A stretch of DNA of 64,000 bases from Escherichia coli (GTDB taxonomy: Bacteria; Pseudomonadota; Gammaproteobacteria; Enterobacterales; Enterobacteriaceae). The notes under the pieces are model-generated. The model was not told where the DNA came from. It was given only the letters and a program-made list of their open reading frames with translations, and did no database searches. Position 1 is the stretch's first letter; each line of letters starts with the position of its first letter. A program made the translations under genes and the position numbers. Below, piece after piece: positions 10,134-22,447 of the stretch. The stretch is taken from positions 4,092,001-4,156,000 of the forward strand of contig NZ_AP027764.1 in assembly GCF_036503815.1 (NCBI RefSeq), in the 5' to 3' direction.

Positions 10134-10387
10134 ATATTCCCCAAATCGACACACGGATATCAGGGCTATCTCCCACAATATAAAGGTGCTTTTACCGTTT
10201 TCCGGCTGCGGTCAATTGTGGGACATCGCCTATAATTTGCATTATCATACCTGTCATTCAATGCCGTGCCTAACACCACTGACGCTATTCGGACAGGATT
10301 AACACTAGCGTAGAGATGACGAGTACGTTAGTCTCTGACCGTTTGTCACGCGCAACGTTACCGATGATGGAACAATAAAATCAACGT
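10134..10387. promoter_or_regulatory. djlA-lptD divergent intergenic region
   Basis: 254 bases separating the divergent djlA and lptD genes. A perfect TATAAT lies at 10231-10236 on the + strand, but no good -35 sits at the right distance. lptD is known to be under sigma-E control in E. coli; I could not point to a convincing sigma-E promoter by eye. Confidence 0.4.
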
Positions 10388-12742
10388 ATGAAAAAACGTA
10401 TCCCCACTCTCCTGGCCACCATGATTGCCACCGCCCTTTATAGTCAACAGGGACTGGCAGCCGACCTCGCCTCACAGTGCATGTTGGGCGTGCCAAGCTA
10501 TGATCGTCCTCTGGTACAGGGCGATACCAATGACTTACCCGTGACTATAAATGCTGACCACGCGAAAGGGGACTACCCGGATGACGCCGTGTTTACTGGC
10601 AGCGTGGATATCATGCAGGGTAACAGCCGTCTGCAGGCCGACGAAGTGCAGCTCCATCAAAAAGAGGCACCAGGACAGCCGGAGCCAGTACGTACCGTTG
10701 ATGCGCTCGGTAATGTCCATTACGACGATAACCAGGTCATCCTCAAAGGGCCGAAAGGCTGGGCGAACCTGAACACCAAAGATACCAACGTCTGGGAAGG
10801 TGATTACCAGATGGTGGGTCGCCAGGGTCGCGGTAAAGCGGACCTGATGAAACAACGTGGTGAAAACCGCTATACCATTCTGGATAACGGTAGCTTTACC
10901 TCCTGTCTGCCGGGTTCCGACACCTGGAGCGTAGTAGGTAGCGAAATTATTCATGACCGCGAAGAACAAGTTGCGGAAATCTGGAACGCCCGCTTTAAGG
11001 TGGGTCCGGTACCGATCTTTTATAGCCCATATTTGCAGTTGCCGGTGGGTGACAAACGTCGTTCTGGTTTCTTGATCCCGAACGCCAAGTACACCACCAC
11101 CAACTACTTTGAGTTCTACCTGCCATATTACTGGAACATTGCGCCAAATATGGATGCCACCATCACGCCGCATTATATGCATCGTCGTGGCAACATCATG
11201 TGGGAGAACGAATTCCGCTACCTCTCCCAGGCGGGCGCAGGTTTGATGGAACTGGACTATCTGCCTTCCGATAAAGTCTATGAAGATGAACACCCGAACG
11301 ATGACAGTTCACGTCGTTGGTTGTTCTACTGGAACCACTCCGGGGTCATGGATCAGGTGTGGCGTTTCAACGTCGACTACACCAAGGTCAGCGATCCTAG
11401 CTACTTCAATGATTTCGATAACAAGTACGGTTCCAGTACTGACGGCTACGCAACGCAAAAATTCAGCGTTGGCTATGCGGTACAAAACTTCAATGCCACC
11501 GTTTCAACCAAGCAGTTCCAGGTCTTCAGCGAACAGAACACCAGTAGCTACTCGGCAGAGCCGCAGTTAGACGTTAACTACTACCAGAATGATGTTGGTC
11601 CATTTGATACGCGCATTTACGGCCAGGCTGTGCACTTTGTTAACACCAGAGACGACATGCCTGAAGCAACCCGTGTTCACCTGGAACCGACCATCAATTT
11701 GCCGCTCTCTAATAACTGGGGCAGCATCAATACCGAAGCGAAGTTGCTGGCAACCCATTATCAGCAAACCAACCTTGACTGGTATAACTCCAGAAACACA
11801 ACCAAGCTGGACGAATCCGTTAACCGCGTAATGCCGCAATTCAAAGTTGACGGCAAAATGGTCTTTGAACGCGATATGGAAATGCTGGCACCGGGTTATA
11901 CCCAAACGCTGGAACCGCGCGCGCAGTATTTGTACGTGCCGTATCGCGATCAGAGCGACATCTATAACTACGACTCGTCTCTGCTGCAATCTGACTACTC
12001 AGGCCTGTTCCGGGACCGGACTTATGGCGGTCTTGACCGTATTGCCTCCGCTAACCAGGTGACGACCGGTGTCACATCTCGCATATATGATGATGCTGCC
12101 GTTGAACGTTTTAATATTTCCGTTGGTCAAATCTACTATTTCACGGAGTCTCGCACTGGCGATGACAACATAACATGGGAGAATGACGACAAAACGGGCT
12201 CACTGGTATGGGCAGGCGATACCTACTGGCGTATCTCCGAGCGCTGGGGGTTGCGTGGCGGGATTCAGTACGACACGCGCCTGGATAACGTAGCCACCAG
12301 TAACTCCAGCATTGAATACCGTCGGGATGAAGACCGTCTGGTGCAGTTGAACTACCGTTACGCCAGCCCGGAATATATTCAGGCTACGCTGCCTAAGTAC
12401 TATTCCACGGCAGAGCAGTATAAGAATGGTATTTCGCAGGTAGGTGCCGTCGCCAGCTGGCCAATTGCCGATCGTTGGTCAATTGTCGGGGCCTACTACT
12501 ACGACACCAATGCGAACAAGCAAGCCGACTCTATGTTAGGTGTGCAATATAGCTCCTGCTGCTATGCGATTCGCGTCGGTTACGAGCGGAAGCTGAACGG
12601 TTGGGATAACGATAAACAACATGCGGTATATGACAACGCAATCGGCTTTAACATCGAACTTCGCGGCCTGAGCTCCAACTACGGTCTGGGTACGCAAGAG
12701 ATGCTGCGTTCGAACATTCTGCCGTATCAAAACACTTTGTGA
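10388..12742 (+). CDS. lptD: LPS-assembly outer-membrane protein LptD
   Basis: Beta-barrel translocon that, plugged by the lipoprotein LptE, inserts lipopolysaccharide into the outer leaflet of the outer membrane; essential. The 784-residue length matches E. coli. A signal peptide covers residues 1-24 (ending QQGLAA). The mature N-terminal jellyroll (OstA fold) contains C31, then the barrel follows; the C-terminal cysteine pair SSCCYAIRVGYE (C724/C725) needed for the two interdomain disulfides is present. The start ATG has a weak ribosome site. It heads the lptD-surA-pdxA-rsmA-apaG-apaH series, with surA 52 bases downstream. Intact. Confidence 0.98.
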   Translation: MKKRIPTLLATMIATALYSQQGLAADLASQCMLGVPSYDRPLVQGDTNDLPVTINADHAKGDYPDDAVFTGSVDIMQGNSRLQADEVQLHQKEAPGQPEPVRTVDALGNVHYDDNQVILKGPKGWANLNTKDTNVWEGDYQMVGRQGRGKADLMKQRGENRYTILDNGSFTSCLPGSDTWSVVGSEIIHDREEQVAEIWNARFKVGPVPIFYSPYLQLPVGDKRRSGFLIPNAKYTTTNYFEFYLPYYWNIAPNMDATITPHYMHRRGNIMWENEFRYLSQAGAGLMELDYLPSDKVYEDEHPNDDSSRRWLFYWNHSGVMDQVWRFNVDYTKVSDPSYFNDFDNKYGSSTDGYATQKFSVGYAVQNFNATVSTKQFQVFSEQNTSSYSAEPQLDVNYYQNDVGPFDTRIYGQAVHFVNTRDDMPEATRVHLEPTINLPLSNNWGSINTEAKLLATHYQQTNLDWYNSRNTTKLDESVNRVMPQFKVDGKMVFERDMEMLAPGYTQTLEPRAQYLYVPYRDQSDIYNYDSSLLQSDYSGLFRDRTYGGLDRIASANQVTTGVTSRIYDDAAVERFNISVGQIYYFTESRTGDDNITWENDDKTGSLVWAGDTYWRISERWGLRGGIQYDTRLDNVATSNSSIEYRRDEDRLVQLNYRYASPEYIQATLPKYYSTAEQYKNGISQVGAVASWPIADRWSIVGAYYYDTNANKQADSMLGVQYSSCCYAIRVGYERKLNGWDNDKQHAVYDNAIGFNIELRGLSSNYGLGTQEMLRSNILPYQNTL

Positions 12743-12794
12743 TTTGTTGATTTACCACGTAATCCGCAGTGCGGTTAATTGAAATGGAAAAAGT

Positions 12795-14081
12795 ATGAAG
12801 AACTGGAAAACGCTGCTTCTCGGTATCGCCATGATCGCGAATACCAGTTTCGCTGCCCCCCAGGTAGTCGATAAAGTCGCAGCCGTCGTCAATAACGGCG
12901 TCGTGCTGGAAAGCGACGTTGATGGATTAATGCAGTCGGTAAAACTGAACGCTGCCCAGGCAAGGCAGCAACTTCCTGATGATGCTACGCTGCGCCACCA
13001 AATCATGGAACGTTTGATCATGGATCAAATCATCCTGCAGATGGGGCAGAAAATGGGAGTGAAAATCTCCGATGAGCAGCTCGATCAGGCGATTGCTAAC
13101 ATCGCGAAGCAAAACAACATGACGCTGGATCAGATGCGCAGCCGTCTGGCTTACGACGGTCTGAACTACAACACCTATCGTAACCAGATCCGCAAAGAGA
13201 TGATTATCTCTGAAGTGCGTAACAACGAAGTGCGTCGTCGCATCACTATCCTGCCGCAGGAAGTCGAATCTCTGGCGCAGCAGGTGGGTAACCAAAACGA
13301 TGCCAGCACTGAGCTGAACCTGAGCCATATCCTGATTCCGCTGCCAGAAAACCCGACCTCTGATCAGGTAAACGAAGCGGAAAGCCAAGCGCGCGCTATT
13401 GTCGATCAGGCGCGTAACGGCGCTGATTTCGGTAAACTGGCGATTGCTCACTCTGCCGACCAACAGGCGCTGAACGGCGGCCAGATGGGCTGGGGTCGCA
13501 TTCAGGAGCTGCCGGGGATCTTCGCCCAGGCATTAAGCACCGCGAAGAAAGGCGACATTGTTGGCCCGATTCGTTCCGGCGTTGGCTTCCATATTCTGAA
13601 AGTTAACGACCTGCGCGGCGAAAGCAAAAATATCTCGGTGACCGAAGTTCATGCTCGCCATATTCTGCTGAAACCGTCGCCGATCATGACTGACGAACAG
13701 GCCCGCGTGAAACTGGAACAGATTGCTGCCGATATCAAGAGTGGTAAAACGACTTTTGCCGCTGCAGCGAAAGAGTTTTCTCAGGATCCAGGCTCTGCTA
13801 ACCAGGGCGGCGATCTCGGCTGGGCTACACCAGATATTTTCGATCCAGCCTTCCGTGATGCGCTGACCCGCCTGAACAAAGGTCAAATGAGTGCACCGGT
13901 TCACTCTTCATTCGGCTGGCATTTAATCGAACTGCTGGATACCCGTAATGTCGATAAAACCGACGCTGCGCAGAAAGATCGTGCATACCGCATGCTGATG
14001 AACCGTAAGTTCTCGGAAGAAGCAGCAAGCTGGATGCAGGAACAACGTGCCAGCGCCTACGTTAAAATCCTGAGCAACTAA
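12795..14081 (+). CDS. surA: Periplasmic chaperone and peptidyl-prolyl isomerase SurA
   Basis: Main periplasmic chaperone for outer-membrane proteins, including the LptD encoded next to it. The 428 residues comprise a signal peptide (1-20, ending NTSFA), the N-terminal chaperone domain, two parvulin domains (first around [14 protein letters not shown], second around [12 protein letters not shown], each ending in a GWH/GFH segment) and the short C-terminal helix. Its TAA overlaps the pdxA ATG as TAATG, so the two are translationally coupled. Intact. Confidence 0.98.
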
Positions 14082-15070
14082 TGGTTAAAACCCAACGTGT
14101 TGTGATCACTCCCGGCGAACCCGCCGGGATTGGCCCGGACTTAGTTGTCCAGCTTGCACAGCGTGAGTGGCCGGTCGAACTGGTTGTTTGTGCCGATGCC
14201 ACTCTCCTTACCGACCGGGCAGCGATGCTCGGTTTGCCGCTCACCCTCCGCCCTTATTCCCCCAACTCCCCTGCACAACCGCAAACTGCGGGCACATTAA
14301 CGCTACTTCCTGTCGCGCTACGTGAATCTGTCACTGCGGGGCAGTTAGCGGTTGAAAATGGGCATTATGTGGTGGAAACGCTGGCGCGAGCGTGTGATGG
14401 CTGTCTGCACGGTGAATTTGCTGCGCTGATCACAGGCCCCGTGCATAAAGGCGTTATTAACGACGCTGGCATTCCATTTACCGGTCATACCGAGTTTTTC
14501 GAAGAGCGCTCACAGGCAAAAAAAGTGGTGATGATGCTGGCGACCGAAGAACTTCGCGTGGCGCTGGCAACGACGCATTTACCGCTGCGCGATATCGCAG
14601 ATGCTATCACCCCTGCGCTTTTGCACGAAGTGATTGCTATTTTGCATCACGATTTGCGGACCAAATTTGGTATTGCCGAACCGCGCATTCTGGTCTGCGG
14701 GCTGAATCCGCACGCAGGCGAAGGCGGTCATATGGGTACGGAAGAGATAGACACCATTATTCCGGTGCTCGACGAGCTGCGGGCGCAGGGGATGAAACTT
14801 AACGGGCCGCTGCCTGCCGATACCCTGTTTCAGCCGAAATATCTCGATAACGCCGACGCCGTGCTGGCGATGTACCACGATCAGGGTCTTCCCGTGCTAA
14901 AATACCAGGGCTTCGGGCGCGGTGTGAACATTACGCTGGGCCTGCCCTTTATTCGCACATCAGTGGACCACGGCACCGCACTTGAACTGGCGGGACGTGG
15001 CAAAGCAGATGTCGGCAGTTTTATTACGGCGCTTAATCTCGCCATCAAAATGATTGTTAACACCCAATGA
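14081..15070 (+). CDS. pdxA: 4-hydroxythreonine-4-phosphate dehydrogenase PdxA
   Basis: NAD-dependent enzyme of pyridoxal 5'-phosphate synthesis that oxidises 4-phosphohydroxy-L-threonine. The 329 residues match E. coli. The N-terminal segment ITPGEPAGIGPDL, the loop ITGPVHKGVIN and the metal-binding HDQGLPVLKY region are the family's conserved blocks. Start overlaps the surA stop; its own TGA overlaps the rsmA ATG (ATGA), so surA, pdxA and rsmA are read as a coupled series. Intact. Confidence 0.97.
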   Translation: MVKTQRVVITPGEPAGIGPDLVVQLAQREWPVELVVCADATLLTDRAAMLGLPLTLRPYSPNSPAQPQTAGTLTLLPVALRESVTAGQLAVENGHYVVETLARACDGCLHGEFAALITGPVHKGVINDAGIPFTGHTEFFEERSQAKKVVMMLATEELRVALATTHLPLRDIADAITPALLHEVIAILHHDLRTKFGIAEPRILVCGLNPHAGEGGHMGTEEIDTIIPVLDELRAQGMKLNGPLPADTLFQPKYLDNADAVLAMYHDQGLPVLKYQGFGRGVNITLGLPFIRTSVDHGTALELAGRGKADVGSFITALNLAIKMIVNTQ

Positions 15071-15888
15071 ATAATCGAGTCCACCAGGGCCACTTAGCCC
15101 GTAAACGCTTCGGGCAAAACTTTCTCAACGATCAGTTCGTGATCGACAGCATTGTTTCTGCCATTAACCCGCAGAAAGGCCAGGCAATGGTCGAAATCGG
15201 CCCCGGTCTGGCGGCATTGACCGAACCGGTCGGCGAACGACTGGACCAGCTGACGGTCATCGAACTTGACCGCGATCTGGCGGCACGTCTGCAAACGCAT
15301 CCATTCTTAGGCCCGAAACTGACTATTTATCAGCAGGATGCGATGACCTTTAACTTTGGCGAACTGGCTACGAAAATGGGCCAGCCGCTGCGTGTTTTCG
15401 GCAACCTGCCTTATAACATCTCCACGCCGTTGATGTTCCATCTGTTTAGCTATACTGATGCCATTGCCGACATGCACTTTATGTTGCAAAAAGAGGTGGT
15501 GAATCGTCTGATTGCAGGACCGAACAGCAAGGCGTATGGTCGATTAAGCGTCATGGCGCAATACTATTGCAACGTGATCCCGGTGCTGGAAGTTCCGCCG
15601 TCAGCCTTTACACCACCACCCAAAGTGGATTCCGCCGTCGTGCGCCTGGTTCCTCATGCAACGATGCCTCACCCGGTCAAAGATGTTCGCGTGTTGAGCC
15701 GCATCACCACCGAAGCCTTTAACCAGCGTCGTAAAACCATTCGTAACAGCCTCGGCAACCTGTTTAGCGTCGAGGTGTTAACGGGAATGGGGATCGACCC
15801 GGCGATGCGAGCGGAAAATATCTCTGTCGCGCAATATTGCCAGATGGCGAACTATCTGGCGGAGAACGCGCCTTTGCAGGAGAGTTAA
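15067..15888 (+). CDS. rsmA: 16S rRNA dimethyladenosine transferase RsmA (KsgA)
   Basis: Dimethylates two adjacent adenosines near the 3' end of 16S rRNA, a late 30S assembly step; loss gives kasugamycin resistance. The 273-residue protein has the SAM motif I VEIGPGLAALTEP, acidic motif II VIELDRDL, and the target-base motif NLPYNIS. The ATG overlaps the pdxA stop. apaG starts 2 bases after its stop. An older symbol is ksgA. Intact, so no resistance mutation of the loss-of-function type is seen. Confidence 0.97.
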   Translation: MNNRVHQGHLARKRFGQNFLNDQFVIDSIVSAINPQKGQAMVEIGPGLAALTEPVGERLDQLTVIELDRDLAARLQTHPFLGPKLTIYQQDAMTFNFGELATKMGQPLRVFGNLPYNISTPLMFHLFSYTDAIADMHFMLQKEVVNRLIAGPNSKAYGRLSVMAQYYCNVIPVLEVPPSAFTPPPKVDSAVVRLVPHATMPHPVKDVRVLSRITTEAFNQRRKTIRNSLGNLFSVEVLTGMGIDPAMRAENISVAQYCQMANYLAENAPLQES

Positions 15889-15890
15889 CG

Positions 15891-16268
15891 ATGATCAATT
15901 CGCCCCGAGTGTGTATTCAGGTTCAAAGCGTCTACATTGAGGCACAATCTTCACCTGATAATGAACGTTACGTTTTTGCTTATACCGTAACCATACGCAA
16001 TCTGGGGCGAGCGCCAGTGCAGTTGTTGGGGCGTTACTGGCTGATCACCAATGGCAATGGCCGTGAAACCGAAGTCCAGGGCGAAGGAGTGGTTGGCGTC
16101 CAGCCACTTATCGCGCCTGGCGAAGAGTACCAGTACACCAGCGGTGCAATCATTGAAACCCCGCTGGGCACCATGCAGGGTCACTACGAAATGATCGATG
16201 AAAATGGCGTCCCCTTCAGCATCGACATTCCCGTATTCCGACTCGCCGTTCCCACACTCATTCATTAA
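15891..16268 (+). CDS. apaG: ApaG family protein (DUF525)
   Basis: Small 125-residue protein of one immunoglobulin-like fold, widely conserved next to apaH; its exact role in bacteria is unsettled, although the same domain occurs in eukaryotic F-box and polymerase-delta-associated proteins. I use the ATG at 15891 (MINSPRVCIQVQSVY), preceded by an AGGAGAG site, and not an earlier in-frame ATG at 15837 inside rsmA. The conserved glycine block GVVGVQPLIAPGEEYQYTSG is visible. apaH follows after 6 bases. Confidence 0.95.
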   Translation: MINSPRVCIQVQSVYIEAQSSPDNERYVFAYTVTIRNLGRAPVQLLGRYWLITNGNGRETEVQGEGVVGVQPLIAPGEEYQYTSGAIIETPLGTMQGHYEMIDENGVPFSIDIPVFRLAVPTLIH

Positions 16269-16274
16269 AAGAAT

Positions 16275-17123
16275 ATGGCGACATACCTTATTGGCGACGT
16301 TCATGGTTGTTACGATGAACTGATCGCATTGCTGCATAAAGTAGAATTTACCCCTGGGAAAGACACCCTCTGGCTGACAGGCGATCTGGTCGCGCGCGGC
16401 CCTGGTTCGCTGGATGTTCTGCGCTATGTGAAATCCTTAGGCGACAGCGTACGTCTGGTGCTGGGCAATCACGATCTGCATCTGCTGGCGGTATTTGCCG
16501 GGATCAGCCGCAATAAACCGAAAGATCGCCTGACACCGCTGCTGGAAGCGCCGGATGCCGACGAGCTGCTTAACTGGCTGCGTCGCCAGCCTCTGCTGCA
16601 AATCGACGAAGAGAAAAAGTTGGTGATGGCCCACGCCGGGATCACGCCGCAGTGGGATCTGCAGACTGCCAAAGAGTGCGCGCGCGATGTAGAAGCGGTG
16701 CTGTCGAGCGACTCCTACCCCTTCTTCCTTGATGCCATGTACGGCGATATGCCAAATAACTGGTCACCGGAATTGCGGGGGCTGGGAAGACTGCGGTTTA
16801 TCACCAACGCCTTTACCCGTATGCGCTTTTGCTTCCCGAACGGTCAACTGGATATGTACAGCAAAGAATCGCCGGAAGAAGCCCCTGCCCCACTGAAACC
16901 GTGGTTTGCGATTCCTGGCCCCGTCGCTGAAGAGTACAGCATCGCCTTTGGTCACTGGGCATCGCTGGAGGGCAAAGGTACGCCGGAAGGTATTTACGCG
17001 CTGGATACCGGCTGTTGCTGGGGCGGTTCATTAACCTGCCTGCGCTGGGAAGATAAACAGTATTTTGTCCAGCCGTCGAACCGGCATAAGGATTTGGGTG
17101 AGGGAGAGGCGGTCGCGTCTTAA
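16275..17123 (+). CDS. apaH: Symmetrical diadenosine tetraphosphatase ApaH
   Basis: Splits Ap4A into two ADP and also removes Np4N caps from RNA 5' ends. The calcineurin-type metallophosphatase motifs are complete: GDVHGCYDEL at the N-terminus, GDLVARGPGS, GNHDLHLL and the later HAGI and GHW histidines. The protein is 282 residues, close to the family's usual 280. It is the last gene of the lptD-apaH series. A weak hairpin GAGCAT/ATGCTC (17132-17151) just after the stop may help termination. Confidence 0.97.
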   Translation: MATYLIGDVHGCYDELIALLHKVEFTPGKDTLWLTGDLVARGPGSLDVLRYVKSLGDSVRLVLGNHDLHLLAVFAGISRNKPKDRLTPLLEAPDADELLNWLRRQPLLQIDEEKKLVMAHAGITPQWDLQTAKECARDVEAVLSSDSYPFFLDAMYGDMPNNWSPELRGLGRLRFITNAFTRMRFCFPNGQLDMYSKESPEEAPAPLKPWFAIPGPVAEEYSIAFGHWASLEGKGTPEGIYALDTGCCWGGSLTCLRWEDKQYFVQPSNRHKDLGEGEAVAS

Positions 17124-17199
17124 ATCCCGTCGAGCATAAAATCTAATGCTCCTTTAATCAAAGTTCGGTGCGCGCTGGCATCGCAAAATTCAACAAAGG

Positions 17200-17223
17200 A
17201 GCGCGGCAAAACAACTCCGCGCT
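17200..17223 (-). terminator. Possible terminator of the pRiA4b ORF-3-like gene
   Basis: A 7-bp stem AGCGCGG / CCGCGCT with a 10-base loop lies 13 bases beyond the stop codon of the minus-strand gene at 17236. The following T content is low, so it is a weak candidate. Confidence 0.4.
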
Positions 17224-17235
17224 ACATTTTATGGC

Positions 17236-17850
17236 TCAATAATCGTCATCGAAGGCTAGCGCACGCTCTCGCGACCAGCGCGCATATAATTGCAGGGCTG
17301 CATTCACAACATCACGGTCATAGCTGAAAATGAATTCCTTAATATCACTATTACTCTTTTCTTCCAGGCCCAGTATCTCAAGATACGCTTCATACTCTTC
17401 TTCATTATTCTGCGGATCAAAAATAACCTTCAAAAAATGCATGTAGCTTTCAGGTCCACCGATATCTTCAGGAGGACACATCATCGAGCCTTCAACGCAC
17501 TCAAAAGGAGTCTGCATTTCATCCCCAAAGTGGCTTTTATCTTCAAGGACGATTTCATGCTCCCAGCAATCACCAAAATCATAGGTGTAGGTTAATTTAT
17601 TCCTTTTACTCTTAAGCAGTTCGTTTAGCCGAATTTCAGCTTCATCCGTCTCATTTACCGCTTCGGGGAATTCCGTATAAATTTGCTTTTTGAATTTAAA
17701 ATTGTGCAAATGACTGTCATCCCACCCCATGACGATCTGCACAACATCGTGTAATCGATCAAGCGTCAGATTGGCGGGAACAACAAACCGGCGCCAGACT
17801 GCCGGTTCGACATGTTTAAGCGTAATTTTAAGTTGATAAAAGTAATTCAC
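17236..17850 (-). CDS. pRiA4b ORF-3-like domain protein inserted between apaH and folA
   Basis: Function not known. I place the start at the GTG at 17850 because it follows a near-ideal AAGGAGG five bases upstream; the longer frame to an ATG at 17982 would run into folA. The 204-residue product reads NYFYQLKITLKHVEPAVWRR near the N-terminus, then DRLHDVVQIVMGWDDSHLHNF and YTYDFGDCWEHEIVLE, the three signature blocks of the pRiA4b ORF-3-like domain (also found as a passenger protein of some mobile elements). The C-terminal 80 residues are very acidic, and it ends with DDDY. Base composition is visibly more AT-rich than the flanking genes. folA and this gene lie on the same strand 43 bases apart. 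The folA-apaH gap is short in K-12 and holds a ccd-type toxin-antitoxin in O157:H7, so this is a different cargo at a known variable site. Confidence 0.8.
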   Translation of the reverse strand: MNYFYQLKITLKHVEPAVWRRFVVPANLTLDRLHDVVQIVMGWDDSHLHNFKFKKQIYTEFPEAVNETDEAEIRLNELLKSKRNKLTYTYDFGDCWEHEIVLEDKSHFGDEMQTPFECVEGSMMCPPEDIGGPESYMHFLKVIFDPQNNEEEYEAYLEILGLEEKSNSDIKEFIFSYDRDVVNAALQLYARWSRERALAFDDDY

Positions 17851-17893
17851 ATCGGCCTCCTTATGCCATGTAAACACTTTATCTTGAGAAGAA

Positions 17894-20419
<2,526 letters not shown>

Positions 20420-20427
<8 letters not shown>

Positions 20428-20950
20428 GATGTGCCTCCTGCCATTCCAGCAGACGTTGCTTATAGTGACGCGCCTGCCCTTCGAGGGTTTCGTCGTCACA
20501 AATAAAGGTGCAGTGCATGGCAAACGGTGGCAGCCAGTTCAGCCCGCAGTAGATTGCCGTCGCCTGTAGCGGCTGCGACAGCACATCAAAGCCCGGATGC
20601 GCGCCAATCTCAAAATGACTTTCCCCGCCGCCGGTCGTCACCGCCCACAGCAAATGTTTACCATGCAGTGCCGTGCCGCCGTGACCGTAAGCCCAGCCGT
20701 GCGAGAAAACTTTATCGATCCAAAGTTTGAGGAGCGGTGGAATGCTGTACCACTGCATCGGGTGCTGCCAGACGATCAGGTCGGCGCGAGACAACGCCTC
20801 CTGCTCGGCAGCAATATCGATATTGAAGTCAGGATAGAGTTGATAAAGAGAGCGAACTTCGACGCCTTCCAGCGTCCTTGCGTGTTCAAGCATCCGTTTA
20901 TTCGCATGAGAATGATGCGGATACGGATGCGCATAAATTATGAGGATCAT
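20420..20950 (-). CDS. kefF: KefC ancillary subunit, NAD(P)H:quinone oxidoreductase KefF
   Basis: Flavodoxin-fold FMN protein that binds KefC and is needed for its full activity; it also reduces quinones. The 176 residues match E. coli KefF. Visible are the N-terminal YAHPYPHHSHANKRML phosphate-binding region, the WQHPMQWYSIPPLLKLWID segment and TTGGGESHF, as in the YabF/MdaB/NQO1 family. It is the first gene of kefFC, transcribed away from nothing on its 5' side except the short gap to yaaU's stop. Intact. Confidence 0.96.
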
Positions 20951-21057
20951 AGTTAACTCGCGTGTTTACGCCTTTGTTTTCCCACAAAGTGTAGTCACAT
21001 ATTCACGCAGCTAATAGTCAATAATATTGATTCAAAAAAGGCAGAAATCTGAATAAA

Positions 21058-22389
21058 TTACCCCATTCGTTGCCTGCGAATCGTCATATTGCTGGTCTGG
21101 GCCAGCGACATCCCCCGTGTCTCTGGCGCAAACGCAATGGAAATCAACAAACCAAACAGCGAGATACCTGCTCCCATCAGCATCGTGTTACTGATGCCGT
21201 AATTATTGATAAAGATCGGCAGCGCCCAGGTTGAAACAATGGTGCCAATACGGCTTAAGGACATAATAACGCCCACAGCAGAGGCGCGGATATCCGTCGG
21301 GAAGAGTTCATTAGGATAGAGCCACTGCAAATTACCCGGCCCACCAGAGAAAAAGGCATACACCGCAAATGCCATCACTACCAGCCAGATCCCCATATCC
21401 GGGATCAGCCCCAAAACCGCCAACGCCAGCGTCATCATGGCAAAGCTGCCAATCAACAACGGACGCCGTCCGGCAGTGTTTAGCCACAGCATCGGCGGAA
21501 TACAGCCGAGCATAAAGAACAGGCTAATCACCACGTTCCCCAGTGCCGCATTTTTGCCAACGCCCAATCCCAGCAGACCAACGATTTGCGGGCCAAAGGT
21601 GTAAATAGCGAACATCGGGATCACCTGGCAGGTCCAGATGGCGGCAACAAACAGAACAAAAGGAAAATGGCGGCGATTAAACAGATCGCGAAAACGGGTT
21701 TGCTGCGGCTGCTCTTCGTCGAAAGCCACCGGTTCGCCAAACAGTTTGATCATCATCTCTTCGCACTCTTTTACTCGCCCTTTGCGTAACAACCAGCGGG
21801 GAGATTCAGGCAGTTCGAATCGACCAATCAAAATCAACAAACAGGGGATCGCTGCGCTACCCAGCATCCAGCGCCAGCCGCCTTCCACATCATAAAGCCA
21901 GTAGCCGACCAGATCGGCACAGGTTGCGCCGACATACCACATCGCGGCGATAAAGCTGATGGAAAACGCCCGCTGACGGGTACTGGAGAACTCAGTGATC
22001 ATCGAAGTCGCGATGGGATAATCCGCACCGATGACAATGCCGATGAGTACCCGCATCACTAACAGTTCGACGGGGGATGAGACAAACATCGTCGCCACCG
22101 ATATCACGCCGATGGCGATGATATCAATGAGAAACATTTTGCGCCGTCCGACTTTATCGGAGATATAGCCAAACAGCGATGTGCCAACGAACAGCCCGGC
22201 GAGCGTTCCCGCCCCCAGCAAGCCAATCCAGTCTGCGTCCAGCTTCAGCGCAGGAGTCAGTTGCTCCAGCGCCACGCCAATCATTACCAGTACATAACCA
22301 TCCAGAAACGGGCCACCGCTTCCCCACAGCAAAATGCGGCGGTGAATTGAGGAGAATTTGAGATCGTCAAAGTTTCTGGACGGTTGCAT
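21058..22389 (-). CDS. yaaU: MFS transporter YaaU
   Basis: Predicted inner-membrane metabolite:H+ symporter of the sugar-porter branch of the major facilitator superfamily; substrate not established. The 443 residues give 12 membrane segments in two halves; the loop 2-3 signature GYISDKVGRRKMF (G-x3-D-x2-GRR) and the PESPRWL motif at the centre are typical. It lies downstream of fixX on the same strand with a 58-base gap, so it may be read from the fix promoter. The length equals the K-12 protein. Intact. Confidence 0.9.
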   Translation of the reverse strand: MQPSRNFDDLKFSSIHRRILLWGSGGPFLDGYVLVMIGVALEQLTPALKLDADWIGLLGAGTLAGLFVGTSLFGYISDKVGRRKMFLIDIIAIGVISVATMFVSSPVELLVMRVLIGIVIGADYPIATSMITEFSSTRQRAFSISFIAAMWYVGATCADLVGYWLYDVEGGWRWMLGSAAIPCLLILIGRFELPESPRWLLRKGRVKECEEMMIKLFGEPVAFDEEQPQQTRFRDLFNRRHFPFVLFVAAIWTCQVIPMFAIYTFGPQIVGLLGLGVGKNAALGNVVISLFFMLGCIPPMLWLNTAGRRPLLIGSFAMMTLALAVLGLIPDMGIWLVVMAFAVYAFFSGGPGNLQWLYPNELFPTDIRASAVGVIMSLSRIGTIVSTWALPIFINNYGISNTMLMGAGISLFGLLISIAFAPETRGMSLAQTSNMTIRRQRMG

Positions 22390-22447
22390 GGGTTATTCCT
22401 GTTTTTTTACAATGAGAGTCAGTACGGCGTTACGTATCAAACCAACA

